From NCBI GenBank assembly GCA_964388575.1, contig CAYMAZ010000005.1, positions 49,735-113,734 on the forward strand: a DNA stretch of 64,000 nt, in the 5' to 3' direction. A program made the position numbers and the translations under genes. Of this stretch, positions 35,401 to 43,872 are shown piece by piece (position 1 is the first letter of the stretch; each line of letters opens with the position of its first letter). This DNA comes from CAYMAZ01 sp964388575. Its GTDB lineage: Bacteria; Bacteroidota; Bacteroidia; Bacteroidales; DTU049. The notes beneath the pieces were generated by a model. That model was not told where the DNA came from and did no database searches. It saw nothing but the letters and a program-made list of their open reading frames with translations.

Positions 35401-38002
35401 TCAATCCTGTCAGAATGTGCTCGGTGTTTTCAATTCTCCCGATGATTTGTGCAATTTCCTTTTCAAGTTGGCGTTTGCGTATGAAAATCAAAGCTTTTTC
35501 TTCTTCAAAAACATTGACAATCTCATTGGCCATGATGGCAGGAGGCTGGTCTTTCTGAATGATTTCTTCCAGATAATGAAGTTTTTCAGAAGATGTCATC
35601 CCTGAGAACTTTTTCATTTCAGATGATGAAACTTTTGTCTCAGACTTTGTCACATCATCTTTTCTGACAGAGACAGTATCTACCCCTACCAGGTCAGCAA
35701 CAGAAGATTCTGTCAGAACAGCTGTCTGAACATCTATCTGAGTTGCAGTACCTTCAAAACTTGTAATCAACTCTGTTGTCCGGACAGTATCAGCAGATTT
35801 TACCCTTATTGGTTCATTTACTGAATACAGATCAGATGTTCTATTTTCTGAGAAATACGCATCCGGTTTATAAACATCACTTAATGTAATATCTTCATTT
35901 TGAATAAAATAATCCAGTGAATCAGACCTGTTTTCAATGAATTTTTCAATTGTGGCAATGTCATTCAGAACCTGTGTTCCTGAATTGCGGACATCTTCAG
36001 CAACAAAATTATTAATATGTTCCGCAAAATATTGCTGATCAGACGATTCTGACTTCATTTTCTGCTGCTTTTCAATTTCCAGCTCCAGATACATGATTTC
36101 CTCCTGCAGAACACCTTCAAGAGAAGGATCATTTACATTTTTCAAAGAATTGACCAGTTTAGCCTTTTCATTTTCAAGTAATTCAATGCTTTTGTCAATT
36201 GCCTGAATATCATATTGATTGAATGCAGCATCTACAGTAAAAGGTTCCTGTGACTCACTGACCTGATCAAAAATCTGAGTGATTTGTTTGTCAACGTTGA
36301 TCTCGTATGTTCTGATATCATCAATCAATCTCTTCAGCAGCACCACAGATGTATCAATCTGATTGGCAGAAGCAAGTTTCTGGATATCGCCGGCACGAAT
36401 GATAATCTTGTCATACTCGATCCTCTGCAGGTTAATTGCTTGAGTCAGTTGCCCGGATAACTGAAGAGCCTGAAGATACTGCATTTCTGACTCAACAGCC
36501 TTCCTGTTCAGAAAGGCCGATTGTTCACTGAGTTGTTTGCTGACAACAGGATCGGTTTCAGCTGCAGCCTGCATTTCAATGCTTTGGGTTTCGGATGCAA
36601 ATTTTTTCATTCTGTCACGATACCTGTCAGCACTCAACTCAGCAGCTTGCCTTTTCTGTCTGAGTTGCCCAAAGGTATTTGAAGCATCTTCGGCAAAATT
36701 GAATGTCAGGGTAATCAACTCATCCTCAGTTGGATTATCAGAAATATTATACTTATAGTTATCTGCATACAACCGTCTTCTTCTTTCCTGCTCAAATTTG
36801 TCAAGCTCATCCCCTGTTGTATTCACCTGAAGATTGGAAATTTGCTGGATTTGCCTGACCGCATTTAAATATGTCGAATCATCCACACGAGCTGAAAGAT
36901 TGGTGACCTGGGCAATAAGCTTTTCCGGTTTCTTCTCAGGCCGGACATCAATTCTGACCATATACACATTTATCTTTTTCAGGCCACTGTTTCTAACGGA
37001 GGAAAAATAAGCAAACTTTTCATCACGGTCGGTTACAAACAAAATGTCATCGTATGGTGTATTTATTGCAAAATCCAAATTTACCGGAGTTGTCCACTGC
37101 TGTTCGTATTCATCCCATGTGGTTTTGAAAACATCATAACCTCCCATGGAATTATGTCCTTTTGATGAAAAATACAAGGTATTATCATCAGGGAGAATAA
37201 ATGGATAATCCTCATCATATCCAGTGTTCACTAAATTGCTCAGTCGCTCAGGTTCTCCCCAGGTTCCGTCTCCCCTTTTATATGACCTGTAAATATCTTT
37301 TCCGTTCTTTCCATCTTTTCCGTAGCTGGAATAATACACAACCTGCTGTGTATCAGATAAAAAAACAATTGATGATTCTCCAATTTTTTTATCAAACCGG
37401 GTTTTAAAAATATCAGGTTTGATCAGAAACTTCCCGCCGAACCTGCTCACATTGTATGACCTGAAAAAGTTTTCAACTGAAACGTGGTGTTTTTCAAACA
37501 CATAGAGATCTCTGATGTTCTTAAGCAGTTTCACGCCATTATAACACATATCAATCCTCTGATTGACATTGTATAATTCAAATTTCCTTGCAGTGGATTT
37601 ATCCCGGAATGTTTCATAATATCTCAGTGCTTCAATAAATCTGAAATTCAGATGATAGGCAGTGGCCAGATGAAAATAGATCAGCACAGCATCATCACCT
37701 AGCAGCTTATTGATCCCTGCTTCAATATACCTGATGGCTGCATCTGGATCAAGCCTGTCAGAATAGAGCATTGAGACACCGAAGCGATATGAATACAAAG
37801 GATCATTTCGGTGAAGACTGAGTAGTTGTGAGTAGAGCTGCATCGCTTCAGGATATTTCTCCTGCTGAAAAAACCTGTCAGCCCGGGTAATGATTTCTTT
37901 ATCAGTCTGCGCAATAAGAAAAGAGCCTGATACTGATAAAAACAATGTCAGTACAACAAAAAGAAAAAATCTGTTATCTGTGTACTTTGAACAAATTAAC
38001 AC
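32447..38002 (-). CDS. Giant TPR / PD40 propeller / coiled-coil / SPOR-like envelope protein
   Basis: The 1851-residue protein has a signal peptide (about 1-32) and TPR-like helices (about 33-150: ADRFFQQEKYPEAMQLYSQLL). A PD40/WD40-like propeller follows at about 200-350 (FILPDDNTLYFSSKG, SMGGYDVFKTTWDE). A very long Gln/Glu/Ser-rich helical region runs from about 380 to 1480. Three C-terminal SPOR-like repeats follow at about 1520-1610, 1640-1735 and 1755-1851 (FRVQFSASKMPA, YAVQIGVYGSM, FKVQLGAYRNQ). The TPR plus PD40 front end resembles PorE and related peptidoglycan-linked components of T9SS or gliding machinery, but the OmpA domain seen there is replaced by SPOR-like repeats. A structural periplasmic role binding peptidoglycan is likely; the exact function is unknown. 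Confidence 0.85.
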   Translation of the reverse strand: MLICSKYTDNRFFLFVVLTLFLSVSGSFLIAQTDKEIITRADRFFQQEKYPEAMQLYSQLLSLHRNDPLYSYRFGVSMLYSDRLDPDAAIRYIEAGINKLLGDDAVLIYFHLATAYHLNFRFIEALRYYETFRDKSTARKFELYNVNQRIDMCYNGVKLLKNIRDLYVFEKHHVSVENFFRSYNVSRFGGKFLIKPDIFKTRFDKKIGESSIVFLSDTQQVVYYSSYGKDGKNGKDIYRSYKRGDGTWGEPERLSNLVNTGYDEDYPFILPDDNTLYFSSKGHNSMGGYDVFKTTWDEYEQQWTTPVNLDFAINTPYDDILFVTDRDEKFAYFSSVRNSGLKKINVYMVRIDVRPEKKPEKLIAQVTNLSARVDDSTYLNAVRQIQQISNLQVNTTGDELDKFEQERRRRLYADNYKYNISDNPTEDELITLTFNFAEDASNTFGQLRQKRQAAELSADRYRDRMKKFASETQSIEMQAAAETDPVVSKQLSEQSAFLNRKAVESEMQYLQALQLSGQLTQAINLQRIEYDKIIIRAGDIQKLASANQIDTSVVLLKRLIDDIRTYEINVDKQITQIFDQVSESQEPFTVDAAFNQYDIQAIDKSIELLENEKAKLVNSLKNVNDPSLEGVLQEEIMYLELEIEKQQKMKSESSDQQYFAEHINNFVAEDVRNSGTQVLNDIATIEKFIENRSDSLDYFIQNEDITLSDVYKPDAYFSENRTSDLYSVNEPIRVKSADTVRTTELITSFEGTATQIDVQTAVLTESSVADLVGVDTVSVRKDDVTKSETKVSSSEMKKFSGMTSSEKLHYLEEIIQKDQPPAIMANEIVNVFEEEKALIFIRKRQLEKEIAQIIGRIENTEHILTGLNSQLSDPGLNSFDRRMLESSWERQMLNYRNDLQELEMKKIILEHTNDVLSDVERIDERVFDMARQVSRSAEAGNQKKSEADVNKLISYVQKNQEVVFSDDARFRYSVNKYTEQLNADAMKWQGLAERAEMESENYITLSQKVALQAAKTNNTSKKNKLLNDQKQFDLLAETMSDSAMTYKEFETNVRQHTEAIRKSESEIAARLSEVQKTSVQLFENDQIPLITTIPAEKLKRMNALISQNVYSDQFSSAVSDANQWTSAPVSEKIPDRIFQEAKSESEVYGMIQKIESSDDADEVQQIADTEHLYILRASATFLVTAISQLEDEAGTITDPEVLSLTSENIDVLKEELRHTVRQYNSIAQKYAETEPLTVQNLPDAGDISYQPEIALAATRKYIEFLEYEIKKYTTALNRSSSEQSRQQLREMIRMKEEILAEYTLRVVEIVAVAERNKSLATSIVLKSIPLPGVDKLTLQKINDLKTAGNQYEKIALRKFKDAEAITDLEQKKIMYIERFDAYAKALQFQDELFILYSEKAAADFDAAAVLRRNLKFAVGDMSRIASYFRETERDQPVDETAEHTTAILNQSVSENIIRPENFETGNQAEPVRNTTFESNQTIPADVSAQTASPEKSVIVSDRASSEFVQFYSDVNPVPEHNPNEWKLLFRVQFSASKMPARNDEYAGMMPIFYEYAEGWYRYMHGEFFDLNNAFSARNQIRTMGYADAFVVAYFNGRRISVAEARNILAQQPELSRGQSVDMSAVEQGAQLAVSSGTQVSFAEMPAFYYAVQIGVYGSMRTSDRLFGISPLIEERLANGNYRYMTGIYATLAEANAARDLIRENGIPDAYVVIYRNGQRISAHDAQNFIDVGEKPIVQEFNRKFGTEPKIAEVKSVRAENVFFKVQLGAYRNQVPVEVVNAFIELADDGIQIITDAQGLTIYLAGKCKTPAEAEILKNKVHVGGIPDAFIVAVEGDKKITLQEAKEKLGIR

Positions 38003-38030
38003 AGTGCGGTTCGGTTACATATATATTTTA

Positions 38031-38038
38031 CAAATGTA
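38031..38038 (-). promoter_or_regulatory. TAnnTTTG -7 box before the giant PD40/SPOR gene
   Basis: The minus strand reads TACATTTG, 28 bp upstream of the ATG at 38002. Confidence 0.55.
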
Positions 38039-38154
38039 AAGCAAAAATGTTACTCGCAGCAAAAAAAACTGTTACAGTAATGAAAGTTGATGATATTGTG
38101 ATTCTCAGTTATACAATTCTACATCAGAATTGTCATTTTGCCTGCTTTTTTTAA

Positions 38155-38162
38155 TAACTTTG
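38155..38162 (+). promoter_or_regulatory. TAnnTTTG -7 box before argS
   Basis: TAACTTTG lies 15 bp before the ATG at 38178, with a TTG at 38130-38132. It sits inside the longer reading frame that begins at 38130 and so supports the later start. Confidence 0.65.
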
Positions 38163-38177
38163 CAGAAAACTCATCTC

Positions 38178-39962
38178 ATGATTAAAAATGAACTTAAAAG
38201 TTGTTTTCTAAATGTTTTCAGGTCATTATACAGCTCTGAGATCGCCCTAGATCAATTGCAAATTGAAGAAACAAATAAAGATTTTAGTGGTGATTACACC
38301 TTTGTGGTTTTTCCTTTTGTAAGATTTTCTAAAAAATCACCTGAAGCAACTGCAGAAGAAATTGGCAAACAACTTTCAGCCGTTTGTGGGCTCATTTCAG
38401 AATACAATGTGGTCAAAGGGTTCTTAAATATTATCATCAGGGACATCGTTTGGGTAAAGTTGATGAATACACACGCTTTTGACTCAGGCTATGGTTTAAT
38501 CCCTGTACAGGAAAAGACACATCCTGTTGTGATTGAATATTCTTCTCCAAACACGAACAAACCACTGCATCTTGGACACATCAGAAACAATTTGATCGGA
38601 CAATCTGTTTCGCGCATTCTTGCTGCAAACGGCAAATATGTCAGACAGGTCAATCTGATCAATGACAGAGGCATTCATATTTGCAAGACAATGCTTGCCT
38701 GGATCAAATGGGGCGAAAATAATACTCCTGAAACACTGGGTGTGAAAGGGGATAAATATGTTGGCGATTTATATGTAAAGTTTGAACAGGAGCTGCAAAA
38801 GGAAATCCGCAAGCTGTCAGATAAATGCATGAACGAAGACGAAGCCATGGAGTATTCAAAACTCATGAGCGAAGCACGTGAGCTTCTTGTACGTTGGGAA
38901 GAACATGACTATGAAGTCCGACATTTGTGGATGAAAATGAATGACTGGGTTATGAAGGGATTTGAGAACACATATAAAAGAATGAACATCCATTTTGACA
39001 AATTCTATTATGAATCTGAAACATATCTCAAAGGGAAGGAAATCGTTCTTGAAGGAATAAAAAAAGGTGTTTTTGAACAAAAGGAGGATCAATCTGTCTG
39101 GTGCGATCTGAGAGAAGACGGTCTGGATGAGAAACTACTTATCCGTTCTGACGGAACAAGCGTGTATATGACTCAGGATATCGGTACTGCTGTCATTCGC
39201 CACAAAGATTACAAACCTGAGAAAATGATTTATGTTGTCGGAAATGAACAGAATTATCACTTTCAGGTTTTGAAACTTGTTCTAAAAAAAGCAGGATATT
39301 CATGGGCTGACGATATTGAACATCTCTCCTATGGAATGGTTGAACTGCCTGAAGGCAAAATGAAATCCCGCGAAGGCAAGGTTGTTGATGCTGATGATCT
39401 GATGGATGCAATGTATGCAACAGCAAAGCAAATTGCAGAAGAAGCAGGCAAAGCCTCTTCTCTTCCACCTGAAAAAGCTGAAGAGGTCATTGAAATGATT
39501 GCTCAGGGTGCCCTGAAATACTTCATTCTCAGAGTTGATGCAAGGAAAAATATGATTTTCAATCCTGAAGAATCAATTGATTTTAATGGCAACACCGGAC
39601 CCTTTGTTCAATACACCCATGCACGCATCATTTCATTGCTGGAAAAGGCGAAATTGTCAGGATTTGAACCTGTACCTGTCGAAACTGACAGTCTGCATCC
39701 CCTGGAAAGAACTCTTATTGTACTACTGAATAAATATCCTGACATTATAGAAGAAAGCGGACGTGAAATGAATCCTTCGGTCATTGCACAATATGCATTC
39801 GAACTTGCAAAGGAATACAATTCATTTTATCAGAGTCTGAATGTTGTCAAAGAAGAAAACGAAACCAAACGCACAATTCGACTGAACATCTCCGGGTTCA
39901 CTGCAAATGTGCTCAAGTCAGCATTTGAATTGCTGGGCATTGAAATGCCGGGAGTGATGTAG
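38178..39962 (+). CDS. argS: Arginyl-tRNA synthetase
   Basis: This 594-residue class I aminoacyl-tRNA synthetase charges tRNA-Arg in the cytoplasm. It has an N-terminal additional domain, the HIGH-equivalent HLGHIRNN in PNTNKPLHLGHIR, the arginine-binding region around DIGTAVIRH and VGNEQNYHF, and a KMSKS-like GKMKSREGKVV. The C-terminal DALR anticodon-binding domain ends near LGIEMPGVM. The start MIKNELK at 38178 is preferred over 38130 because the promoter box lies between them and other ArgS proteins begin at this point. A terminator lies downstream, shared with the convergent aconitase operon. Confidence 0.97.
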   Translation: MIKNELKSCFLNVFRSLYSSEIALDQLQIEETNKDFSGDYTFVVFPFVRFSKKSPEATAEEIGKQLSAVCGLISEYNVVKGFLNIIIRDIVWVKLMNTHAFDSGYGLIPVQEKTHPVVIEYSSPNTNKPLHLGHIRNNLIGQSVSRILAANGKYVRQVNLINDRGIHICKTMLAWIKWGENNTPETLGVKGDKYVGDLYVKFEQELQKEIRKLSDKCMNEDEAMEYSKLMSEARELLVRWEEHDYEVRHLWMKMNDWVMKGFENTYKRMNIHFDKFYYESETYLKGKEIVLEGIKKGVFEQKEDQSVWCDLREDGLDEKLLIRSDGTSVYMTQDIGTAVIRHKDYKPEKMIYVVGNEQNYHFQVLKLVLKKAGYSWADDIEHLSYGMVELPEGKMKSREGKVVDADDLMDAMYATAKQIAEEAGKASSLPPEKAEEVIEMIAQGALKYFILRVDARKNMIFNPEESIDFNGNTGPFVQYTHARIISLLEKAKLSGFEPVPVETDSLHPLERTLIVLLNKYPDIIEESGREMNPSVIAQYAFELAKEYNSFYQSLNVVKEENETKRTIRLNISGFTANVLKSAFELLGIEMPGVM

Positions 39963-40020
39963 TCAATCAGAATACAATGAAATTTAAGCTGATCATTATA
40001 AATATTACTCCAATTACTTA

Positions 40021-40058
40021 AAAAAAAACAGCCTTTTCTACAAAGACTGTTTTTTTTT
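40021..40058. terminator. Bidirectional terminator between argS and the aconitase operon
   Basis: An A-run/CAG and CTG/T-run imperfect inverted repeat lies between converging genes. It is flanked by A and T tracts suited to either strand. Confidence 0.55.
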
Positions 40059-40069
40059 CGAACAGAGTA

Positions 40070-41872
40070 CTACAAAAGTCCGCCGTTCTGATAAATTTCA
40101 TTCTGAACGCTGTAGAACGGATTGATTTTACCGGATTTCCCCTTAGAAACATTTGTAATATCACCACTCAGGAAATCAACCTGAATTTCATTACCGTCTT
40201 CAAGTTGTATTTCAGCAAGCAAGTCATTCCTGTATGTGAGGATTGGCATTGCTGCGTTAATGGCATTCCGTTCATAAATTGCACCGTAAGATTCTGCCAG
40301 AATACATGAAATTCCCAGGGCTGTAAAACAATCAACAGCCTGCTGGCGAGAACTGCCTGCTCCGAAATTTTTACCTGTCATGATGATATCGCCCTGTTTT
40401 GCTTTTTTTGCAAAATCTTCCCAGCCTTTCAGGTTGTCAAACGCATATTGTCCCATCTCGGCAATATTTGTGATCGTAAGATATCTGTTATGAAAGATCA
40501 TATCTGTATCAATATTATCAACAGGGATGAGCCATACTCTGCCACGGACCAGTGTGGGTTTTTCAGTTTTTGTCTTTTGTTTCAGTTCTGCAGATGTAAA
40601 TTTTCCGGGACCCTTAAATTCTGCGGGAACTTCAGGAATTTCAAGGGGTGTAGTAATAAATCCTGCAACAGCACTGGCTGCCACAACTGCAGGTGAAGCC
40701 AAAAACACTTCTCCTTTTCCCTGTTTTCCGGCAAAATTTCTGTTCCCTGTACTTATTGTAACTTCGTTGGGGCCGTTTTGGCCAACCTGACCTGCGGCAC
40801 ACCCTGCACAACCGGCGTTTGAAACCAGTACTCCTGCATCCTTGAAAATTTGAATCAATCCTTCATCCATTGCCTGATTCCAGATGGCATCAGTGGAAGG
40901 AACGATCTTCAGAACCACTCCAGGAGCAACTTTTCTATTGTTTAAAATTCCTGCAGCAACACGCAAATCTTCAATTCGTCCGTTTGTACAACTACCGATG
41001 AAAGCCGAGTCAATTTTTCTGCCTTTGAACTCGCTGATATCTCTTGTATCATGAGGATGTCCCGGATTTGAAACTCTTGGGATAAATGTTGATACATCAA
41101 TTGTATGTGTTTCCAGATATTGAGCATCAGTATCTGCAAGAATCGGTTCAAAGCTTTTCCCAGTGAGTTTTTTTAGTTCTTCAAGTAATTCGGGTCCAGG
41201 AGGAAATAAAATTGTAATCACACCCATCTCGGTTCCCATGGATGCAATGGTGATGCGTTCATCAAGTGTCATGTGATCAATGCAATCACCGTAAAGTTCC
41301 ACTGAATATCCGAGCAGTTTGTTCGCTCCGAAGATTCCGAGGAGATTCAACATAAAGTCCTTTGCTGTCACATTTTCAGACAATTGTCCTGTAAAAGTAA
41401 TTTTCACAGAATCAGGAACTTTGAACCAAACAGATCCTTTTGCCCAGGCAGCGGCGATATCCTGATCCCCCATTCCCTGTCCGAAAGCTCCCACAGCACC
41501 CATGATATTGGCATGTGAATCTGTTGACACAAATGTACTTCCCGGATAAACAAGACCCGTTTCAATGGCAATGTGCGTTCCGATTCCGGCATCAATATCA
41601 TACACCCTGATGTTGTTGTCTCGCGCAAACAAACGACAATAATGTTGGTTCTCAGCATATTTCTGATCACTTCCTGTCGGGTTGCAGTCAAAGGTAAAGA
41701 GTGTTCTGGAAGGATCATGAACGCTCAGTCCATTTTCCATAAGATTCTTGACCACATTTGCACCTCCGAAATCACGGGCTACGCGTGCATCAATAAATAC
41801 ATCAACGATATCTCCGGGTTTTACAACATCCTGATCAGAATGATTGGCAATAATTTTTTCTATAATATTCAT
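40070..41872 (-). CDS. Fused aconitase-family hydratase (LeuC plus LeuD type)
   Basis: The 600-residue iron-sulfur hydro-lyase carries both the large (LeuC-like) and small swivel (LeuD-like) domains in one chain. The large part has GIGTHIAIETGLVYPGSTFVSTDSH, the cluster cysteines in GSCTNGR and AGCAGCAAG, and NRNFAGKQG. The swivel part has VDNIDTDMIF and NFGAGSSRQQAV. This is the family of 3-isopropylmalate dehydratase, homoaconitase and short aconitases. It is the last gene of an operon with an isocitrate/isopropylmalate-type dehydrogenase and an HD protein. With that partner, a citrate-to-isocitrate step is most likely, but isopropylmalate or homocitrate use cannot be excluded from sequence alone. 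Confidence 0.88.
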   Translation of the reverse strand: MNIIEKIIANHSDQDVVKPGDIVDVFIDARVARDFGGANVVKNLMENGLSVHDPSRTLFTFDCNPTGSDQKYAENQHYCRLFARDNNIRVYDIDAGIGTHIAIETGLVYPGSTFVSTDSHANIMGAVGAFGQGMGDQDIAAAWAKGSVWFKVPDSVKITFTGQLSENVTAKDFMLNLLGIFGANKLLGYSVELYGDCIDHMTLDERITIASMGTEMGVITILFPPGPELLEELKKLTGKSFEPILADTDAQYLETHTIDVSTFIPRVSNPGHPHDTRDISEFKGRKIDSAFIGSCTNGRIEDLRVAAGILNNRKVAPGVVLKIVPSTDAIWNQAMDEGLIQIFKDAGVLVSNAGCAGCAAGQVGQNGPNEVTISTGNRNFAGKQGKGEVFLASPAVVAASAVAGFITTPLEIPEVPAEFKGPGKFTSAELKQKTKTEKPTLVRGRVWLIPVDNIDTDMIFHNRYLTITNIAEMGQYAFDNLKGWEDFAKKAKQGDIIMTGKNFGAGSSRQQAVDCFTALGISCILAESYGAIYERNAINAAMPILTYRNDLLAEIQLEDGNEIQVDFLSGDITNVSKGKSGKINPFYSVQNEIYQNGGLL

Positions 41873-41882
41873 AATACATCCT

Positions 41883-42455
41883 TTATACGATGAGACGTTC
41901 TTTAAATGGTAGAAATGTCATAAAATCAGCATGATGCACAATATATGCTTCCGTTGTTCTTTTCACATGATCACCTTCTCCGGCATGAGCTGCGATGATG
42001 TGACAAACTGAAGCAGGTAAGCTGCACATTTCAGCAAGGCTGACACCACTGAACGGATGACGCAGGTATTTTCCATATGCACCGATAACACTTTTTCCAT
42101 CTTTCATTTCATATTCGAGAAGCTTACCTACATCTGCCAGAATGGCACCTGAAATCAAAATATCCATATCTACAGGGAGCTCATTACCATAGAACTCATT
42201 GATTTTCTTTGCTGACTCCAGTGCAATATGGACGACAGAACGTTTATGAGCCATAAAACTGACTTTGAGATCTGGTCCGGCAAGGAGCGTAAATGGAATT
42301 GTGAGCAGATCTTCGGGTGTGAGTACGCTTTTCTGAAGAGCCAGAGCCCATGTCAGAGTGGTATTTTCACGCAATTCTGCATCTTTTATCCATTCCAGTT
42401 CAGGCCATAATTGTTTTGCCTGATCAATATATTTATTTTCAACCTGAGGTTTCAT
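41883..42455 (-). CDS. HD-domain protein with substituted metal-binding His
   Basis: The 190-residue cytoplasmic protein has an HD-phosphohydrolase-like layout: His76 (RSVVHIALE), the A107-D108 pair in AILADVGK, His133 (LRHPFSG), His157 (AAHAGEG) and Asp177 (HHADF). The spacing fits the H...HD...H...H...D pattern of metal-dependent HD enzymes. The usual histidine of the HD dyad is alanine here, so a metal ligand is missing and activity may be altered or absent. It sits between the dehydrogenase (30-bp gap) and the fused aconitase (10-bp gap), suggesting a role in that pathway. The role is unknown and could be regulatory. Confidence 0.8.
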   Translation of the reverse strand: MKPQVENKYIDQAKQLWPELEWIKDAELRENTTLTWALALQKSVLTPEDLLTIPFTLLAGPDLKVSFMAHKRSVVHIALESAKKINEFYGNELPVDMDILISGAILADVGKLLEYEMKDGKSVIGAYGKYLRHPFSGVSLAEMCSLPASVCHIIAAHAGEGDHVKRTTEAYIVHHADFMTFLPFKERLIV

Positions 42456-42485
42456 ATTTTGAAAAATTTAATTTGAATAAACATT

Positions 42486-43682
42486 TTATTTCAGTCTGGC
42501 AATGACTGCGTCTGTCATTTGCTGGGTACTTGCAGCACCTTTGCTTATCACATCCTGACTTCCGCGCATTTTGCTCATGTCATAGGTTTTCACCTTTCCT
42601 TCGGCAACGACTTCAGCTATGGCATTCTGGATTTTTACTGACAACGCTTTTTCACCCAGATAATCGAGCATCATACATGCAGACATGAACATTGCAATCG
42701 GGTTCACGATTGAGACTTCATAGTCAGCATATTTGGGAGCTGAACCATGAGTTGGCTCAAAAACTGCAACCCCTGTTTCTCCGAACTGAGCTGAGCATGC
42801 AAAGCCAAGACCTCCGATCAAACCTGCAAAACCGTCAGAAATGATATCTCCGAACATATTCCCGGCAACAATCACATTATAATCTTCAGGATTTTTTGTC
42901 AGCCACATCATTTGTGCATCGATATTGGTATCCCACACTTCGATACCCGGATATTCAGCTTTGGCAATTGTTTGTGCAAGTTTGAGCATCATACCGCTTG
43001 TTTCACGAATCACATTGGGTTTTTCACAAACAGTAATTCCCTTATATCCGTTTTCCTTCGCATAATCGAGAGCAGCACGAACAATTCGTTCAGTATATTT
43101 TTTTGTGAAAATTCTGGTTGAAATAGCGACTTCATTTCTTGGATGCATTCCAAAATTCTTTGCAAAAGCAGGATGGCTCATCATTGCTTCCCAGACCATG
43201 TCACCGGGATTGCTCCATTCCACACCGCCATACAATCCTTCTGTATTCTGACGAAAAATCATGGTATTCACAATGGGTTCCTCAATTGTATTACCGGGGC
43301 CTCTGCGAATGAAGTTCAACGGATTTCCAGCAAATGTTTTGCAGGGACGCATACAGATATCCATTTTAAAATGCTGACGCATTCTGACAATCGGACTGAA
43401 GTAATTGTATCCCTTGCCTTTCAGTTCAGGGGCGAGTTCTGCTTCGGCTTTATCTTTTGGTTTCGATGTAATAGCTCCGAAAAGCCCTACTTTGTGTTCT
43501 TCAAGAAGTTTGATTGTTCTGTCTGGCAAAGGATTTCCTTCTTTACACCAGAAATCCCAGCCTATGTCTCCATGGACATATTCAGCATCAAATCCTGCTG
43601 CATCAAGCAAACGGATACATTCCTGTAATACTACATTTCCGATTCCGTCTCCGGGCATCGTTACGATTGTTCTTTTAGCCAT
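42486..43682 (-). CDS. Isocitrate/isopropylmalate dehydrogenase family protein
   Basis: The 398-residue beta-decarboxylating dehydrogenase has TIVTMPGDGIG, RMRQHFKMDICMRPCKTF, the segment FRQNTEGLYGGVEW, GNMFGDIISDGFAGLIGGLGFACS and the C-terminal FEPTHGSAPKYA. The start at 43682 (MAKRTIV) is preferred over 43757, because the longer version adds about 25 unrelated residues and spans the promoter box. Operon context with an aconitase-family hydratase suggests oxidation of isocitrate to 2-oxoglutarate. 3-isopropylmalate or homoisocitrate remain possible, and NAD versus NADP preference is not resolved. Confidence 0.9.
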   Translation of the reverse strand: MAKRTIVTMPGDGIGNVVLQECIRLLDAAGFDAEYVHGDIGWDFWCKEGNPLPDRTIKLLEEHKVGLFGAITSKPKDKAEAELAPELKGKGYNYFSPIVRMRQHFKMDICMRPCKTFAGNPLNFIRRGPGNTIEEPIVNTMIFRQNTEGLYGGVEWSNPGDMVWEAMMSHPAFAKNFGMHPRNEVAISTRIFTKKYTERIVRAALDYAKENGYKGITVCEKPNVIRETSGMMLKLAQTIAKAEYPGIEVWDTNIDAQMMWLTKNPEDYNVIVAGNMFGDIISDGFAGLIGGLGFACSAQFGETGVAVFEPTHGSAPKYADYEVSIVNPIAMFMSACMMLDYLGEKALSVKIQNAIAEVVAEGKVKTYDMSKMRGSQDVISKGAASTQQMTDAVIARLK

Positions 43683-43725
43683 AATTGTATATTGTTTATT
43701 GGTTTTTGTTTCATTATCTGCCGGG

Positions 43726-43733
43726 CAAAGATA
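43726..43733 (-). promoter_or_regulatory. TAnnTTTG -7 box before the dehydrogenase-HD-aconitase operon
   Basis: The minus strand reads TATCTTTG, 43 bp upstream of the ATG at 43682 and inside the longer candidate frame. Confidence 0.6.
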
Positions 43734-43872
43734 TTTGGAATTTTTTAAATTTTCCAAAATATCGTACCGAATTTTATCTACAAAAAATTGACAATAATCA
43801 GTAAGTCCATTTCTGAAGTTAGAAATTGTACAGTTTGATGATCTACTTATTGAAAAAATCTACTGAGGCAAC

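Noticed and set aside
41573..41893. Plus-strand open frame over the aconitase start
   Set aside because: It is a shadow of the fused aconitase gene with no family similarity.
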